Origin: Calocera cornea HHB12733
Lineage: Eukaryota > Basidiomycota > Dacrymycetes > Dacrymycetales > Dacrymycetaceae
Direction: 5' to 3'
DNA: 32,275 nt
NCBI GenBank assembly: GCA_001632435.1
Contig: KV424000.1
Coordinates: forward strand, 2,972 to 35,246
The notes under the pieces are model-generated. The model did not search any database. It worked only from the letters and a program-made list of their open reading frames with translations, and was not told where the DNA came from. Within the stretch, counting starts at the first letter, position 1. The number at the start of each line of letters is the position of its first letter. A program made the position numbers and the translations under genes. This document shows, piece after piece, positions 11,374 through 22,050 of the stretch.

Positions 11374-12631
11374 TCACGCATCCTCCCGGCACTGCCCTAC
11401 CCACTCGAACTCCTCGTCTTTGAGAAGGATGCCCTTGGCAAAGAGCCATAGCGACAGCGGCATCAACTGTCCGGCGACCGCCGTGTTGATGTCGCCAAGC
11501 GTCCACCAGCTGAATGGCTCGTCTGTTTCGGAGATCAGATGAATAGATAAATCGAAGACTCGATCGTCGTCGTCTGATAGCTGCTTGAGGGCCTCCATAA
11601 GAGCTTGCATTTGCTCGCGGGCTCCCAGCTTGATACCTAAGTCGAGCTCCTCGGTGGTGGTTGGTAGATGTTTCACGACGCCCTTCGGGAGCTTTCCGAT
11701 CGGGAACCTTAAGACGCGAAGGCTTTTGAGAAGCGGAAATAGCAGTGAGGCAGCATTGTCGGCGAGCGGGAATCTTCCAGTGAGGGTCGTTACTTGAGGT
11801 CCGACATTCGTAAAAAATGGCAGCAGCGCTTCTGCGGGAGTTGTGCCAGCCGCCTGCGGCCCTAGCCAGGGGAGATCCAAGAGCAGCACCGTCAGCGCTG
11901 GAAACGACCCTTCCCCTAGGAACTCCAAAAACTCCGACAACGGCTCCTTTGCGGGACTTCGTAGAGTGAATGTGTCCAGGGCTGGTAGTTTCAACGCAGC
12001 GCTCGTCCTCTTGGAGAGCTTGCCGAGGCTTCCCAATTCGGAAATGTGTATCTCGAGCTCTTTCAGAGCGGGGAATCGACCCAGAAGCGCGACTTGAAGT
12101 GCGGCCTCCTCACCATCGCCTCCGATTTGCACGCTGAGATATCGCAGGGTCGGTCGACAGACTTGCGCCATGGTCTCCAAGGGGTCAATTGTCAGCCTCG
12201 CCGTTCGAGCATGGAACGCAAGCAGCTGAGGGGTATATTTCAGCACTCGGCTGAGATCGGCACTCAGATCTCCTTCGATGCCTTCCGCCAAAGTAATGGA
12301 GCGTGTCGTGCTCCCTGGAAAGCGGTCTTGGAGGCCCTCCCATAGCAGATGCTTGTGGAGGGCTGAGATAGAAGCGGCCGTGTTGAACTCGAGATGATGA
12401 TACAGGAGAGGACCAGCGAGAGCCTGAGAATATATAGTGAGACGACTGAGGGGAGAAGAAGAGCGGGAGAGGGCTATGACTTGCTTTCCACATCTTGCAG
12501 ACACCCAGCAACGGTAGAATCACTGATGATTGTCGTTCCTCCTCCACTATCATGTCGAAAATGCACCGCCAAACGTCTTCCGTCAATCCATTGTAGAGTG
12601 TCGATCCCGTTTTGGGTTTGATGTCCGTCAT
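11374..12631 (-). CDS. F-box/leucine-rich-like protein, paralog 1
   Basis: Two exons, 12631-12485 and 12423-11374, giving 398 residues. The 61-bp intron (12424-12484) again has the donor GCAAGT and ends CTCAG, at the same codon as in paralog 2. The F-box-like part covers residues 15-60: LTEDVWRCIF, then LGVCKMWK, then ALAGPLLYHHLEF over the splice. Leucine-rich strands follow, such as LRYLSVQI, LKELEIHISEL, LLLDLPWLGP and AASLLFPLLKSLRVLRFPIG. The C-terminal block has WWTLG and LLKDEEFEWVGQ. The ATG at 12631 has CACC before it; another in-frame ATG at 12673 would add 14 residues. Inferred role: substrate receptor of an SCF-type ubiquitin ligase, target unknown. This copy shows no defect and is the best reference for the family in this window. 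Confidence 0.82.
12424..12484 (-). other. GC-AG intron in F-box-like paralog 1
   Basis: The exon ends TGGAAA and the intron begins GCAAGT and ends TATTCTCAG. The position is identical to that in paralog 2, right after the VCKxWK motif. The broken third copy has GTGAGT at this place. Confidence 0.72.
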
Positions 12632-13704
12632 GGTGTTATCTGATGAATAGGTTGTGATGGAGTTCGAGGTCATGCAACGCGCCAGCACAGAGAGAAGCCT
12701 TGACAACGATTGCCTAGACGCGTTGCCATCTCGAGCACGTGGGTGTTCCGCAAAACCCACGTATCACTCTCGTATCTTCTGACAAAGTGCCTTCATGGTC
12801 TTGAGCGCTTCGTTTGTAGCCAGACTGATTACCGCTGGGTCCACACCTATCTACTCGCGTGGCGCCCCTGCATGCCCTCGCATATGAGGCGCGGGGGTCA
12901 TCGGTGGGTGAGTGCGGGATGTCTTGGTTTAGGAGTCGCTGCATGGCGGGACCCAGCGGAACTTCTGATGCCTGACATAGACAATACCACGCCCGCTTGA
13001 TCACAGGGCGTTGTGTGTAGATCAAAGAGCAGAGCGCAACTGAGAGCGGGACGCATGTCACATGATGCGGACACCCCGTGGTGGTCGAAGATCGGAGAGA
13101 GAAGGCATAGGGTCCGAGCTCCGGCCCGACTCGCCGTCAAAGCACTCGTAGGTAGCATAATATTGCGTCAGAGGTTGTGCCAAGCCATAAGATATCGGTG
13201 GGTTGTTCGTAGTGGTCGTCTGCACGCAGGTGGGGTTGGCGGTACATATGAGACCGTGGTAGCTGACTAGCTACTTCGGCATTTCCCGGAGATGGTGTGA
13301 GACGGTCCACCAGTGCTGTAAAAGGAAGCAAAGACCCGCATCCGAATCTTACGCCATGCCGTGCACATCGGGCGGCTCGATTGTCTGGCCGAGACCGCGA
13401 TGCGTGAAGAGAAGATGGAACTGTATTGATTGTCAGCAAATTATTCAAGGGTCAGGGTTCAAGTGATGTAACACGACGGCCGATCTTCCTCGTCGCATCG
13501 ATGAAAGAGTACAGGAGATAGCGAAACCCTTTCGCAGCGATTTCTTACCCTCCGGAGCTATCCAGGAACAGTGTTCTGAGACAAGGCCGGTCGAAGAGGG
13601 AAAGAGTGCGTTGGTCATCCCGCACCACCGATGTACCTTTCGACCGCTTCATGACGCGCCGTGCTCCCGCTTGACCTCGCAACGCTCGTCTGCACACCCT
13701 TACC
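12632..13704. other. Divergent intergenic region
   Basis: About 1.07 kb lie between the starts of the minus-strand F-box-like gene and the plus-strand hydrolase, so it should hold both promoters. No clear TATA box is visible for either. Short open frames on both strands have no recognisable content. Confidence 0.55.
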
Positions 13705-15121
13705 ATGGCACCGACCGCCGAGCTCATCTTCCATGGCACCGGCACCTCTTCATGCCTGCCTAACATCGCCTGCCTGACCGCACCCCCACCCGAGCCGATG
13801 TGCCAAGCCTGCTGGCTCGCCGCCAACCCAACCCACGGCCCTCAAACAGGGCTGACGCCGGAAGAAGCGTTGAGGAACAGGAGGCGGAATACGGGGGCGA
13901 TATTCAGGTACAAGGAGGAGGGAGCGGCGGAGGGAGAGGAGACGGTCATTGTGATCGATGCTGGGAAGACGTTTGTACAAGCAGCTCTTGAGTGGCAAGT
14001 CCTGCCCGTATCAGTGTGGAGGTCAAGACAACTTAGTCCCACCAGGTTCCCAAAGTACGGCCTGAGAAGGATCGACGCGCTCCTCCTCACTCATGCCCAC
14101 GCAGACGGTGTGTTCCTCATTGCTGTCTGCAGACGTCCTGACTCACGCGCGCACACAGCCATGAACGGCCTGGACGACCTACGATGCTGGACGCTCCGGC
14201 ACGCCATCCAGCCGCACATCGACATCTACCTCTCAGCGCGCACTTTTCAGGAGGTACAGCGCACCTTTCCTTACTTGGTGGACAAGGGCATGGCCACGGG
14301 TGGTGGGGATGTTCCGGACTTCCTCTGGCACGTTATCAGCGAGTTGGAACCAGTAGAAATCAAGGCCGTGCAGGTCGTGCCACTGCAAGGTACGCACTGT
14401 TCTCAATCCTTGTCCAGCGTAGACCTGACGGCGGCTAGTGCATCATGGTCGATATTTCGAGCCCCAGTCGAACTTGGCCTCGCCGATGCCAACGCCGATG
14501 CCAACGCGGCCCGACACGCCCAACCCCACTGTCCCACCTGCTTCACCACCCCAGCGCCTTAACGGCCATGGTGGCTCCTCCCTCCTCCCAAATCCCCTCC
14601 CAAAAGCCTTGTTCACCAAGCCCACCATCACCTCCATCCCCTATCTAAGCCTCGGCTTCCACCTGCCCCAGTTTCTCTACCTCTCCGACGTCTCGGAAAT
14701 CCCTCCGCAGACGAAACAGTACCTGTCCGCGCTCCCCGCGGCCGATCGTCCACAGGTGCTCATCATCGACTGCCTCCGGCCCAAGCCGTTCACATCTCAC
14801 TTCGGCTTATCTCAATCCGTAGCCGCTGCGCATCACCTTGGATGTGCGCGCTCCTACATTATTGGAATGACCTGCGGGCACGGAGAGGCGTGGCTCACCC
14901 ACCGCGGGTGGGAGCAGATCTGCCGCACGCTTTCGGACGGGAAGAAGCGACTGGAGGAGGAGCAGTGGGTCGGGGAGGAGGAAGAGCGAGTACGTGCCGA
15001 GGCAGTGGTGGCGGAGGTGGTCCAAGACGTCGGGGAGACGAGAGCGTGGGTCAGACCGAGCTTTGATGGGCTGAGGATCGTGGTGGGCCCACAGGGGATC
15101 AGCGATGGGGTGTATGACTGA
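13705..15121 (+). CDS. PhnP-like metallo-beta-lactamase-fold hydrolase
   Basis: Four exons: 13705-13994, 14046-14107, 14159-14389 and 14439-15121, giving 421 residues. The introns are 51 bp (GC-AG, donor GCAAGT), 51 bp and 49 bp. Near the N-terminus, FHGTGTSSCLPN is typical of COG1235/PhnP-like hydrolases. The metal motif is THAHADA (His113, His115, Asp117). The His expected as last residue of HxHxDH is Ala118; I recall this change as shared by the fungal group that includes fission yeast C777.06c. MNGLDDLRCWTL follows. A later metal ligand is likely in VHHG (His196-His197), and FLYLSDVSEIP precedes the C-terminal part. A Pro-rich insert of about 30 residues with a small MPTP repeat follows VHHG. 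E. coli PhnP cleaves cyclic phosphoribosyl phosphate; the substrate of this fungal group is not known to me. Confidence 0.85.
13995..14045 (+). other. GC-AG intron in the PhnP-like gene
   Basis: The donor is GCAAGT after TG of a Trp codon and the acceptor is CACCAG. The 51-base intron is a multiple of three with no in-frame stop, so a naive model would translate it. Removing it joins ALEW to FPKYGLRRID, the continuous form expected in this family. Confidence 0.75.
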
Positions 15122-16596
15122 GGACCGACAAATCGGATTGGAGATGTTCAAAGCGGCGCGGAAATGATCTTCATAGAGCTTAGACAATGGCGCTGACAGC
15201 GCAGAACTTAGTCGATAATCAGTAAATAACTCGAATTAATAGATTGGTGATCACGTAGCGCTCTCGTTGGAGGAGACGAGATGGTATAGTATGTGTTTTG
15301 GCTGAATGACGTTTGGTTGCCGGCATACCGGCTTCTGATGCAAGATTGCCAAAGTGGACGAACTCAAACTCCTACTTCCCTCTCTCCCGACAATGCTGCG
15401 CCGATCCCGTTGACTTGAAAGTTAGCGTGTCCCTCTCAGTCGCATATCAAGCCGCGGGTCACACTTTAATACCATTCTGGGGACGGCAGAATAATCACCA
15501 CCGTACCCCTCGCCGCCTTCTGATACTCACCTACGGTGCCCTGGGATCGCTTGGGCAAACCTTTAGACCGCCCTCGGTCCTCTTCGCTTCTTGGCTTGTT
15601 GGATGAGCATCTTCTTCTGAGGGTAGGTGCGCTGCTTTGGCGTACGGGTATCCACCGGTGGGGGACGAAGTCCGAACTCCGACCTTGATAACTGGAGAGG
15701 CGAACAAGCTGACCAGGTCACAGTTTACCGAGTTGGCGGAACTGCTGTGCATGCCGACCATGAACATTCCCGGTTACGCCTGATGCACAGCGGTGCATTG
15801 GGTCGATGGAGAATCAGAAGCCCACTTCTGTCCTAGCAAAGAGCGAAAGAAGCGGGATTTCAAACAGATTTTAAGCTCAGGAATGTGGCAACACGGCTGA
15901 TCCAGAGCTCTCCATATGAGAACGGTGACATTACAATTCATGCAGACCTGTAACGGCTGATATTCAAAGCAGAATGCGGGTTGGCGTCCGATGCTTCAGC
16001 TTCGTCCTGATGCCGTGCTGAAGAAGGGGAGCAGTCAATTCCACTGGTATATCGACAGTTTGGAAAGCTCGGCAATGCAGAATATGCTCCGTGGTCAACA
16101 GTCACATTGCTTCGAATAGCATGCATGAAAGTCGGCAGACACAGACCATCCAACTCTATCCACGAAAACTTCACCGATGGAGTACTTGGTCGTAGGAACA
16201 GAGTAAAGTGGGCTGACAGAACGAGAGAAGGTTCCGCGTCCCGCCAAAAGCACCAGTGCACCTACCCTTTATGAGCAGTATCCACCACTACCGCCCGAGA
16301 TGGTCGCATGCGCGGTAGCCTCGGTCGAATACCGTCGAAACCGACAAGCTTTTCACTCTTCGACTGCAGCTGAACATGTACACTGCCTGCAAAACCAAAC
16401 ATCCTGACGTGCCCTCAAGAATGTTTACCCATCCGGACCCTAAGCCGATGTTGTCCCACACATGACCCATACCGAGCGAACGGCGTTCAGCGTCGACACA
16501 CGCCAGGATGAACGTTAAGAACCGATATTGGCCTGTTGGAATCGTCTATACGCACCTCTGCTTCTTATCCAACCATCCTGCACTGCAAGTCGAACG
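15122..16596. other. Intergenic region between hydrolase and dehydrogenase genes
   Basis: I see no supportable gene in these 1.5 kb. The first 150 bases are AT-richer and probably hold the 3' end of the hydrolase. The last few hundred should hold the dehydrogenase promoter, but no convincing TATA box is visible. Minus-strand frames near 15938-16470 match no family I know. Confidence 0.55.
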
Positions 16597-18066
16597 ATGA
16601 GAGCGGCTGCCTTTTACGACAAGCGCGATATCCGGATCGTCGACAAGCCGGTTCCGGAACCCAAGGCCGACGAGATTCGCGTGAAGGTGGAATGGTGCGG
16701 TATCTGCGGGAGGTACGTACCGGTGTTCTCACCCACCGCATATTGGGCAGAAGAGCTGATGAGCTCGCGATAATGCAGCGACATGCACGAGTATGAGGGT
16801 GGGCCTCACGGCGTGCCCACGATGGGCCATCCGGGAGTGCACCCGCTCACGGGCAAGACGGCATTGCCGTTGGTTCTCGGGCATGAGTACGCATCTATGG
16901 TCGCCATTTCCGTTCAAGCCGTGCTTAGCCAAACACAGGTTCAGCGGTACCATCGACAAGCTTGGACCTCAGGCAGATACCGAGAAATACAGAGTAGGGC
17001 AGCGCGTTTGCGTGTACGTACAAGCGTCTTCATGAAGTGTATGCAATACTGATCTGATGTCATAGAGAACCTATCATCACCTGCGGTCAATGCAAGCTAT
17101 GCCGGACAGGTTTTGGTGAGCATGCGCGATGCTCCTCCATGCATGGCAGAAGCTGACGGTTGCCGTTGCAGAGAACTGCTGCCCCAAAATGGGCATCATC
17201 GGAGTTGCCGATGATGGTGGCTTCGCTGAATATGCTTTGGCACGGCAGCACCGCGTGCACTTGTTGCCTGACAATGTCTCTTGTGAGTGAATGCGGTTGT
17301 AACAGGGTTCTCTTGCTCAGGGTGAAATCAGTTGAGATTGGAGCTCTTATCGAGCCCCTCTGCGTATGTGATTCTAGAACGTTGCCCCATTTCTTCCATT
17401 CACCTCGCCCTAGGTTGCATGGCATGCGGTCCGTCAGGCTAATTTCAAGATGGGGCAGACGGCGCTTGTCCTCGGAGGCGGGCCCGTAGGGCTTGCGGTG
17501 CTGAAAGTTCTTCATTCGGTCGGAGCACGGTCAGTCTATGTCTCCGAAGTGGCCGATGCCAGAAAGGTGTATGCGAAGAAGTCTGGTGCGACGGAGGTGT
17601 GGGATCCACGCGAGGTGGACGTCGTTCAGGCCTGCAAGGATCGGAGCCCCGACGGATTAGGGGTGGACGTGTCATTCGACTGCGCGGGAGTTCCGGTAAT
17701 TCGCGCATCCGTCCGTGTATCTGCGACATCTCGTCTGACTGTTCTTTTCTCCGCTAGGCATCGATCAAGACCGCCATCAAGGCTGTGAAGCCGCGGGGAA
17801 CGATCCTCAACGTCGCGCTCTGGGATCGGGACGTGCCGGTTTCGCTGAGCGACATCACTGCTGGGGAAAAGGTGCTGATCGGGACGGCATGCATGGTGGA
17901 CGATTTCCCCGCCGTGATCCAAGCTGTGAGCGACGGCCGACTGAACACGGACGGGCTTATTACCGGCAAGATCAGCCTGGAGGACATCGTCAATGACGGG
18001 TTCGAGGCGATTGCGCGTGCACGCGATAAGCATGTGAAGATCCTCGCCTCGCCTGTGAAGCGATGA
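16597..18066 (+). CDS. Zinc-dependent medium-chain dehydrogenase, (R,R)-butanediol dehydrogenase-like
   Basis: Eight exons: 16597-16712, 16779-16886, 16939-17013, 17066-17115, 17172-17282, 17332-17363, 17414-17695 and 17758-18066, giving 360 residues. All seven introns are GT-AG of 49-66 bp. The protein is a complete zinc alcohol dehydrogenase: catalytic-zinc ligands Cys37 (CGICGSD), His74 with Glu75 (GHE) and Glu161 (GALIEPL). The structural-zinc cysteines 106, 109, 112 and 120 are in place. The Rossmann loop is GGGPVGL at 185-191. The acidic Glu at the end of the second strand (YVSE) favours NAD(H). The best family match is (2R,3R)-butanediol dehydrogenase (yeast BDH1-like), which interconverts acetoin and butanediol; sorbitol or related dehydrogenases are alternatives. 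No targeting signal is seen. It has no visible link to its neighbours. Confidence 0.92.
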
Positions 18067-20555
18067 GGGCCTGCAAGGGGCAAGGGCGGGAGCGCTGCGG
18101 AATGGGATGGGCTGGGTATAACGAGGCGTGTTACGGCTGTGCGCGTGGGGCTTACGTGGTTGAGGGGGACATGGCCCGCTTCTTCGGATTGGTGGGATAT
18201 TAAGGTAGGGCAGGGAAGTCGCGAAGCACGGGTAGCGACCCTGTTCTGTATGAGGCAAATAGCTACACGCCGAAAGAATACTTGTCGTAGCTCGGACACA
18301 GCACGCCCGCACTCCCGGAGGGCGGTTGCCATATGCTGCAACTCGCCGAGGGCCGAAGGGAAGGCTCGTGGGCTGCAGGGAACCGAAGCCCCCGGAACAC
18401 CGCGCGGGTGGGCCGTGGTGGTACAGAAGCCCGGGAGGGGCGAAGCGAAGAAGGTTCCCGAAGCGGGCGATATGAGGGTGAGAGGGGGAGAGATTGTAGG
18501 GATAGCAGGGTAAATGAAGGCACGGGAGGCATAAGCCGGGTGGGGAGTGGCCGAGCCCTGTCGATACCCACGCCCACGGCCGTGCGGGTGCGAGTGCGAC
18601 GGCGGCGAACGACGAACAACGATCAGGCATCTATTGTCGGCTCTACACTCTAGAACCGCCTATCCCATCCCAGTCGACTATCAGTGTCACGGTACGAAGG
18701 GGCATACAGTATCACGAGCAAGGTTATATCCACACGCGAGCGGGCCTTCTGCGAGTATGCGCATATGGTGCGACCAGGGGCTTTGGGTGGAGCGTAGGGG
18801 TTCCTCCTTCGCCGACAAAACCTCCTCGTCGGGAGAACTGCGCGGGACGTTGTGGGCGCACCGCATCCATCGTCCGTCCTACGAGAATGGGCAGTTCGAG
18901 CAGAATGCGCAGCATAAGAGAGGACTGAGACAAACGCGAGCTCGGGAATCCGAAATGGGAAATCCGTGCAGCTAGACATAATTGTCGCAGAATGACGGCG
19001 TAGCGCCGCGCTCGCCGTCGGGTGGGAGAATCAGCGCATGCCTGGGAACGCGCAGCCGTCGGCGGCGATGAGGGCTTCCATGCGCGCCGGTCGCACGAGC
19101 GTCGTAGAAGCTGGTGCGGTTGTGCGAGTGGGGCGGAAACTGTGGTCTGTGCATGGGACGGGCAGGAGCGACGGCCATACACCGAGACCGAGGAGGACGA
19201 GGACGCCGGGGGGCAGGTTGCACCGCTCTCCGGAGGGATGAGGGATGAGGGACGAGGGACGGTGGAGGTGCCATATGCTGGGAGGTGGTGCGACTGTCGC
19301 CCGAGAGCGTGTTTGCGAGTCAGAGGCTCGCAGAGGCTGAACCGCTAGTGGTGTCGCTAGGTTTTGCAGAGGTGGTGACGCGTTTGGTGCGGCGGGAGAA
19401 GGTGCACCCGCGGAGGGCCGAGAGCCGTGGCTCTACCGTGGCAGTGGGGAGACGAGGCGGGAGGCGTGCGGAAGATGGGAGGGGCTCACGTGCGTCGGCA
19501 TGGTCTGAGAGTCGCTTCGAAGTATGGATGGATGGTGCAGATGGTGGGGCGGTGAGGCGGCGAGAGAGTGGCAACGGCGAGCCGTGAGCGCTGATGATCC
19601 TTTGTTCGAGGAGTCGGGGAGCAAGGCGGCAACAAGGGCGGAGTGTCTCAGGACGTTGACACATCTGCTGATGTAACGCGAAGGGAGCCGGAGAGGGAGA
19701 TATTCCGAAGGCAGCGGGCGGGAAAACCGCTTTGGTCGGATTGGATTGGATCGGAAGGGTGCGCAGTTGTGGGACGGGGTGGGTCCGAGCAGCGCCGATG
19801 CGACCCGAGAGAAGACAGCCGTGTTGGGGATGGGGCAGATGGAGGTCCAGAGGGGGGAACAAGGAGGCCCACGAGGCGGGTGCGTGATAATCAGGCTTGC
19901 CATCAGTGCGTCCGGATATACTGGCGCGCGGGTGCGAGGCGCAGATCAATTGCAATTGCTGAGCCCCCGATCCCTTTCCCGCCCTGGGCCGCTCGCAATG
20001 CCGCTATTCAGATCGCCCCTCTTTGCTCGTTAGCTCGGCGCGGCAGCTCGGCGTCGCACAGCAGATCGATGTCCGGTCTAATACGGAGAGGGCGGCCGGA
20101 CAAGGCCGCGGGCGGGGGGAGAAGTGCAGATGGAGGAAGAAGGCGGCCCCTGTGGGCAGGTTGCGAGTGCCGGTGCTCCGCCGCGGGGGAAGAGGGAGGA
20201 ATGCAGGGCGGGTTCGAGCGAGTGAGTCTGATTCTCGGACGTTCGCTTCTGTTGTGCTCACGCACGCCATCCGTACCGATCCACTCTCCTGCAGTGCCGC
20301 CCAAGCCGGTCCCATACCAACACCACCCACCCTTCCCCGTCTTCTGCACGATGCACTTCCCATCAGTTCCCTGTCCGCCAAAGCACCCCCTCCTCCGCCA
20401 TGTGATAACCCACACCCTCCCCGTCCCATCATCCAGGCGCCGCCTATTTATGCCCCCTCCCTCGTCCCCCTTTCTGTGTCTCCGCACCCCCTCCCGCCTC
20501 TTGTTCCCTCCCCGCCGTCGACCACCTCCCGCCGCGCTAGTCCGCCTGCAGTCAG
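18067..20555. other. Long GC-rich intergenic region upstream of the bZIP gene
   Basis: These 2.5 kb hold no gene I can support, though long GC-driven open frames run on both strands. The plus strand is purine-rich over much of 18.1-19.7 kb, then turns pyrimidine-rich from about 20.3 kb to the bZIP start, as in many fungal core promoters. A 7-base tandem run of GGGATGA/GGGACGA lies near 19233-19261. A regulatory region or non-coding transcript is possible. Confidence 0.5.
20445..20451 (+). promoter_or_regulatory. Possible TATA element of the bZIP gene
   Basis: TATTTAT sits 105 bases before the ATG at 20556, in a strongly pyrimidine-rich tract. It is a weak match but at a suitable distance. 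Confidence 0.4.
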
Positions 20556-22050
20556 ATGGCCTCCCCGTCCCCCTTCCTCTTTGACACAAACGCCTACCCC
20601 CCGATCGACACCTCCTTCACCCAGTACGAGCCCATGCCCGGCGAGGAGGGCCTCCAGTTCCCGGGAAACTACGGCATCAACCAGCAGTTCCCCGCCCAGA
20701 ACCACTACTCCCACCACCTCCAGCCAATGCCCATGAGCCATAGCCCCATGCCCCAGATGAGCGGCAGCATGACCCCGCTCAGCATGCCCTCCGCCGGCGC
20801 CTATTCGCTCCAGGCGATCAACATGCAGTCCGGCGGCGTCTCCGGCAGCTACCAGCAGCAGCTCTTTGGTGGGCACACCCCGCCCCCGCTCTCGGCCGGC
20901 TCCACCTCCAGCTCCGACTCCCTCCAGACAACCGTCTCCATGTCAGACATCATGCCCGCGCCGCCCATGACCAGCGCCTCGGACTCGTCGCTCACGGCTA
21001 TGTCGCCCAGCCCGTCCATGGACGACGATGACGACGACATGTCCCGCTCGCCCTCGCCCTCGCCGCGCCTCACCCGCGCCCACCTCAAGCGCGAGGCGAC
21101 GACAGTGAACTTGCACGCCTCGCACGGCTCGCAAAGCAAGAAGCGCAAGGCAATGTCACACAGCCATCAACGCAGCAAGAGCTCCTCACACCTCCCCCCG
21201 GTCATCACCAAGCCTATGGACCCGAACGGCCCGCGCATCACCTGCGCCACCTTCGTCTGGCCCGACGTCTCGGGGCTGTCCAAGAAGGATGCGAGGCTCG
21301 TCAAGAACCGCGCGGCGGCATTCCTCTCCAGGCAGAGGAAGCGGGAGGAGTTTGAGGCGATGGAGAAGTGAGTGTCTATTCGCTCTTCCTTATCGATCGG
21401 TAGCTGACAATCGATGCAGGCGTGTCTCCAAGATGGAGTCGGATCGCAAGGAGCTCGAGATCGCCATGCAGAACAGGGAGGCCGAGCTCGCCAGCATCCA
21501 GGAGATGAAGGATCGTATGTCGAAGGCAGAGGCACGCGTGCTGGTCGCCGAGAGTGAGCTCGCCCAGAAGGAAAAGACATACCAGGCCGAGATCGCCCGC
21601 CTGCGCGGCGAGTCTGGCGCAGCAGCGGTCAACATTCAGGAAGCCGACCTCGCTCGCCTGGCTGTCCTCTTCTCGCTCTCAGCCCTTTCGAACGCCGCGA
21701 GCAGCAGCTCCCAGCTTTCGATTGCTGCGAACCTGCCTACGTCCGTTGTCGGCGAGGTCGACCTGAAGCTCGATCAGAACAAGCCCATCAATGTCGATCT
21801 CCAGGTCGACGAGGAGATGGATGCGGACGGCGAGCGCGACGAGAGCAATACCTCCGCGTCGTCCTCGGCCAACTTGCGCCTTACTCTGCAACGACCGGCT
21901 CAGTCAGTAACGACTCGCCGCTCTCGTGCCGCTACGGCTGCTTCCACGAAAGAGGCTCGCTTCAACGGACAACTCGAGCTCACTGCCGCGCCTTCAGCAG
22001 ACGGCGCGCAGCGCTGGGGCTTCAAGCTCTCCCTCGGGCAGGAGGCATAG
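20556..22050 (+). CDS. bZIP transcription factor
   Basis: Two exons, 20556-21367 and 21420-22050, giving 480 residues. The 52-bp intron (GTGAGT to GCAG) falls inside the bZIP domain, just after its basic part. The basic region reads NRAAAFLSR (Asn251 to Arg259), an exact N-x2-A-A-x2-S-R signature, followed by QRKR. The coiled coil continues with heptad positions Met269, Met276, Leu283, Arg290, Ile297, Met304, Val311 and Leu318, so the zipper is long but poor in leucine. The first 190 residues are rich in Ser, Pro, Gln and Met, with a run of six Asp, and look like an activation region. A basic SKKRKAM stretch could be a nuclear signal. The C-terminal 150 residues are acidic, then Ser/Thr-rich. 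The basic region recalls Hac1/ATF6-type stress factors, but I see no transmembrane segment, so I leave the subfamily open. Confidence 0.88.

Noticed and set aside
19643..20584. A 313-residue open frame ahead of the bZIP gene
   Set aside because: Its composition is low-complexity and driven by GC bias, overlapping frames of similar length exist on the other strand, and it runs into the bZIP start in another frame.
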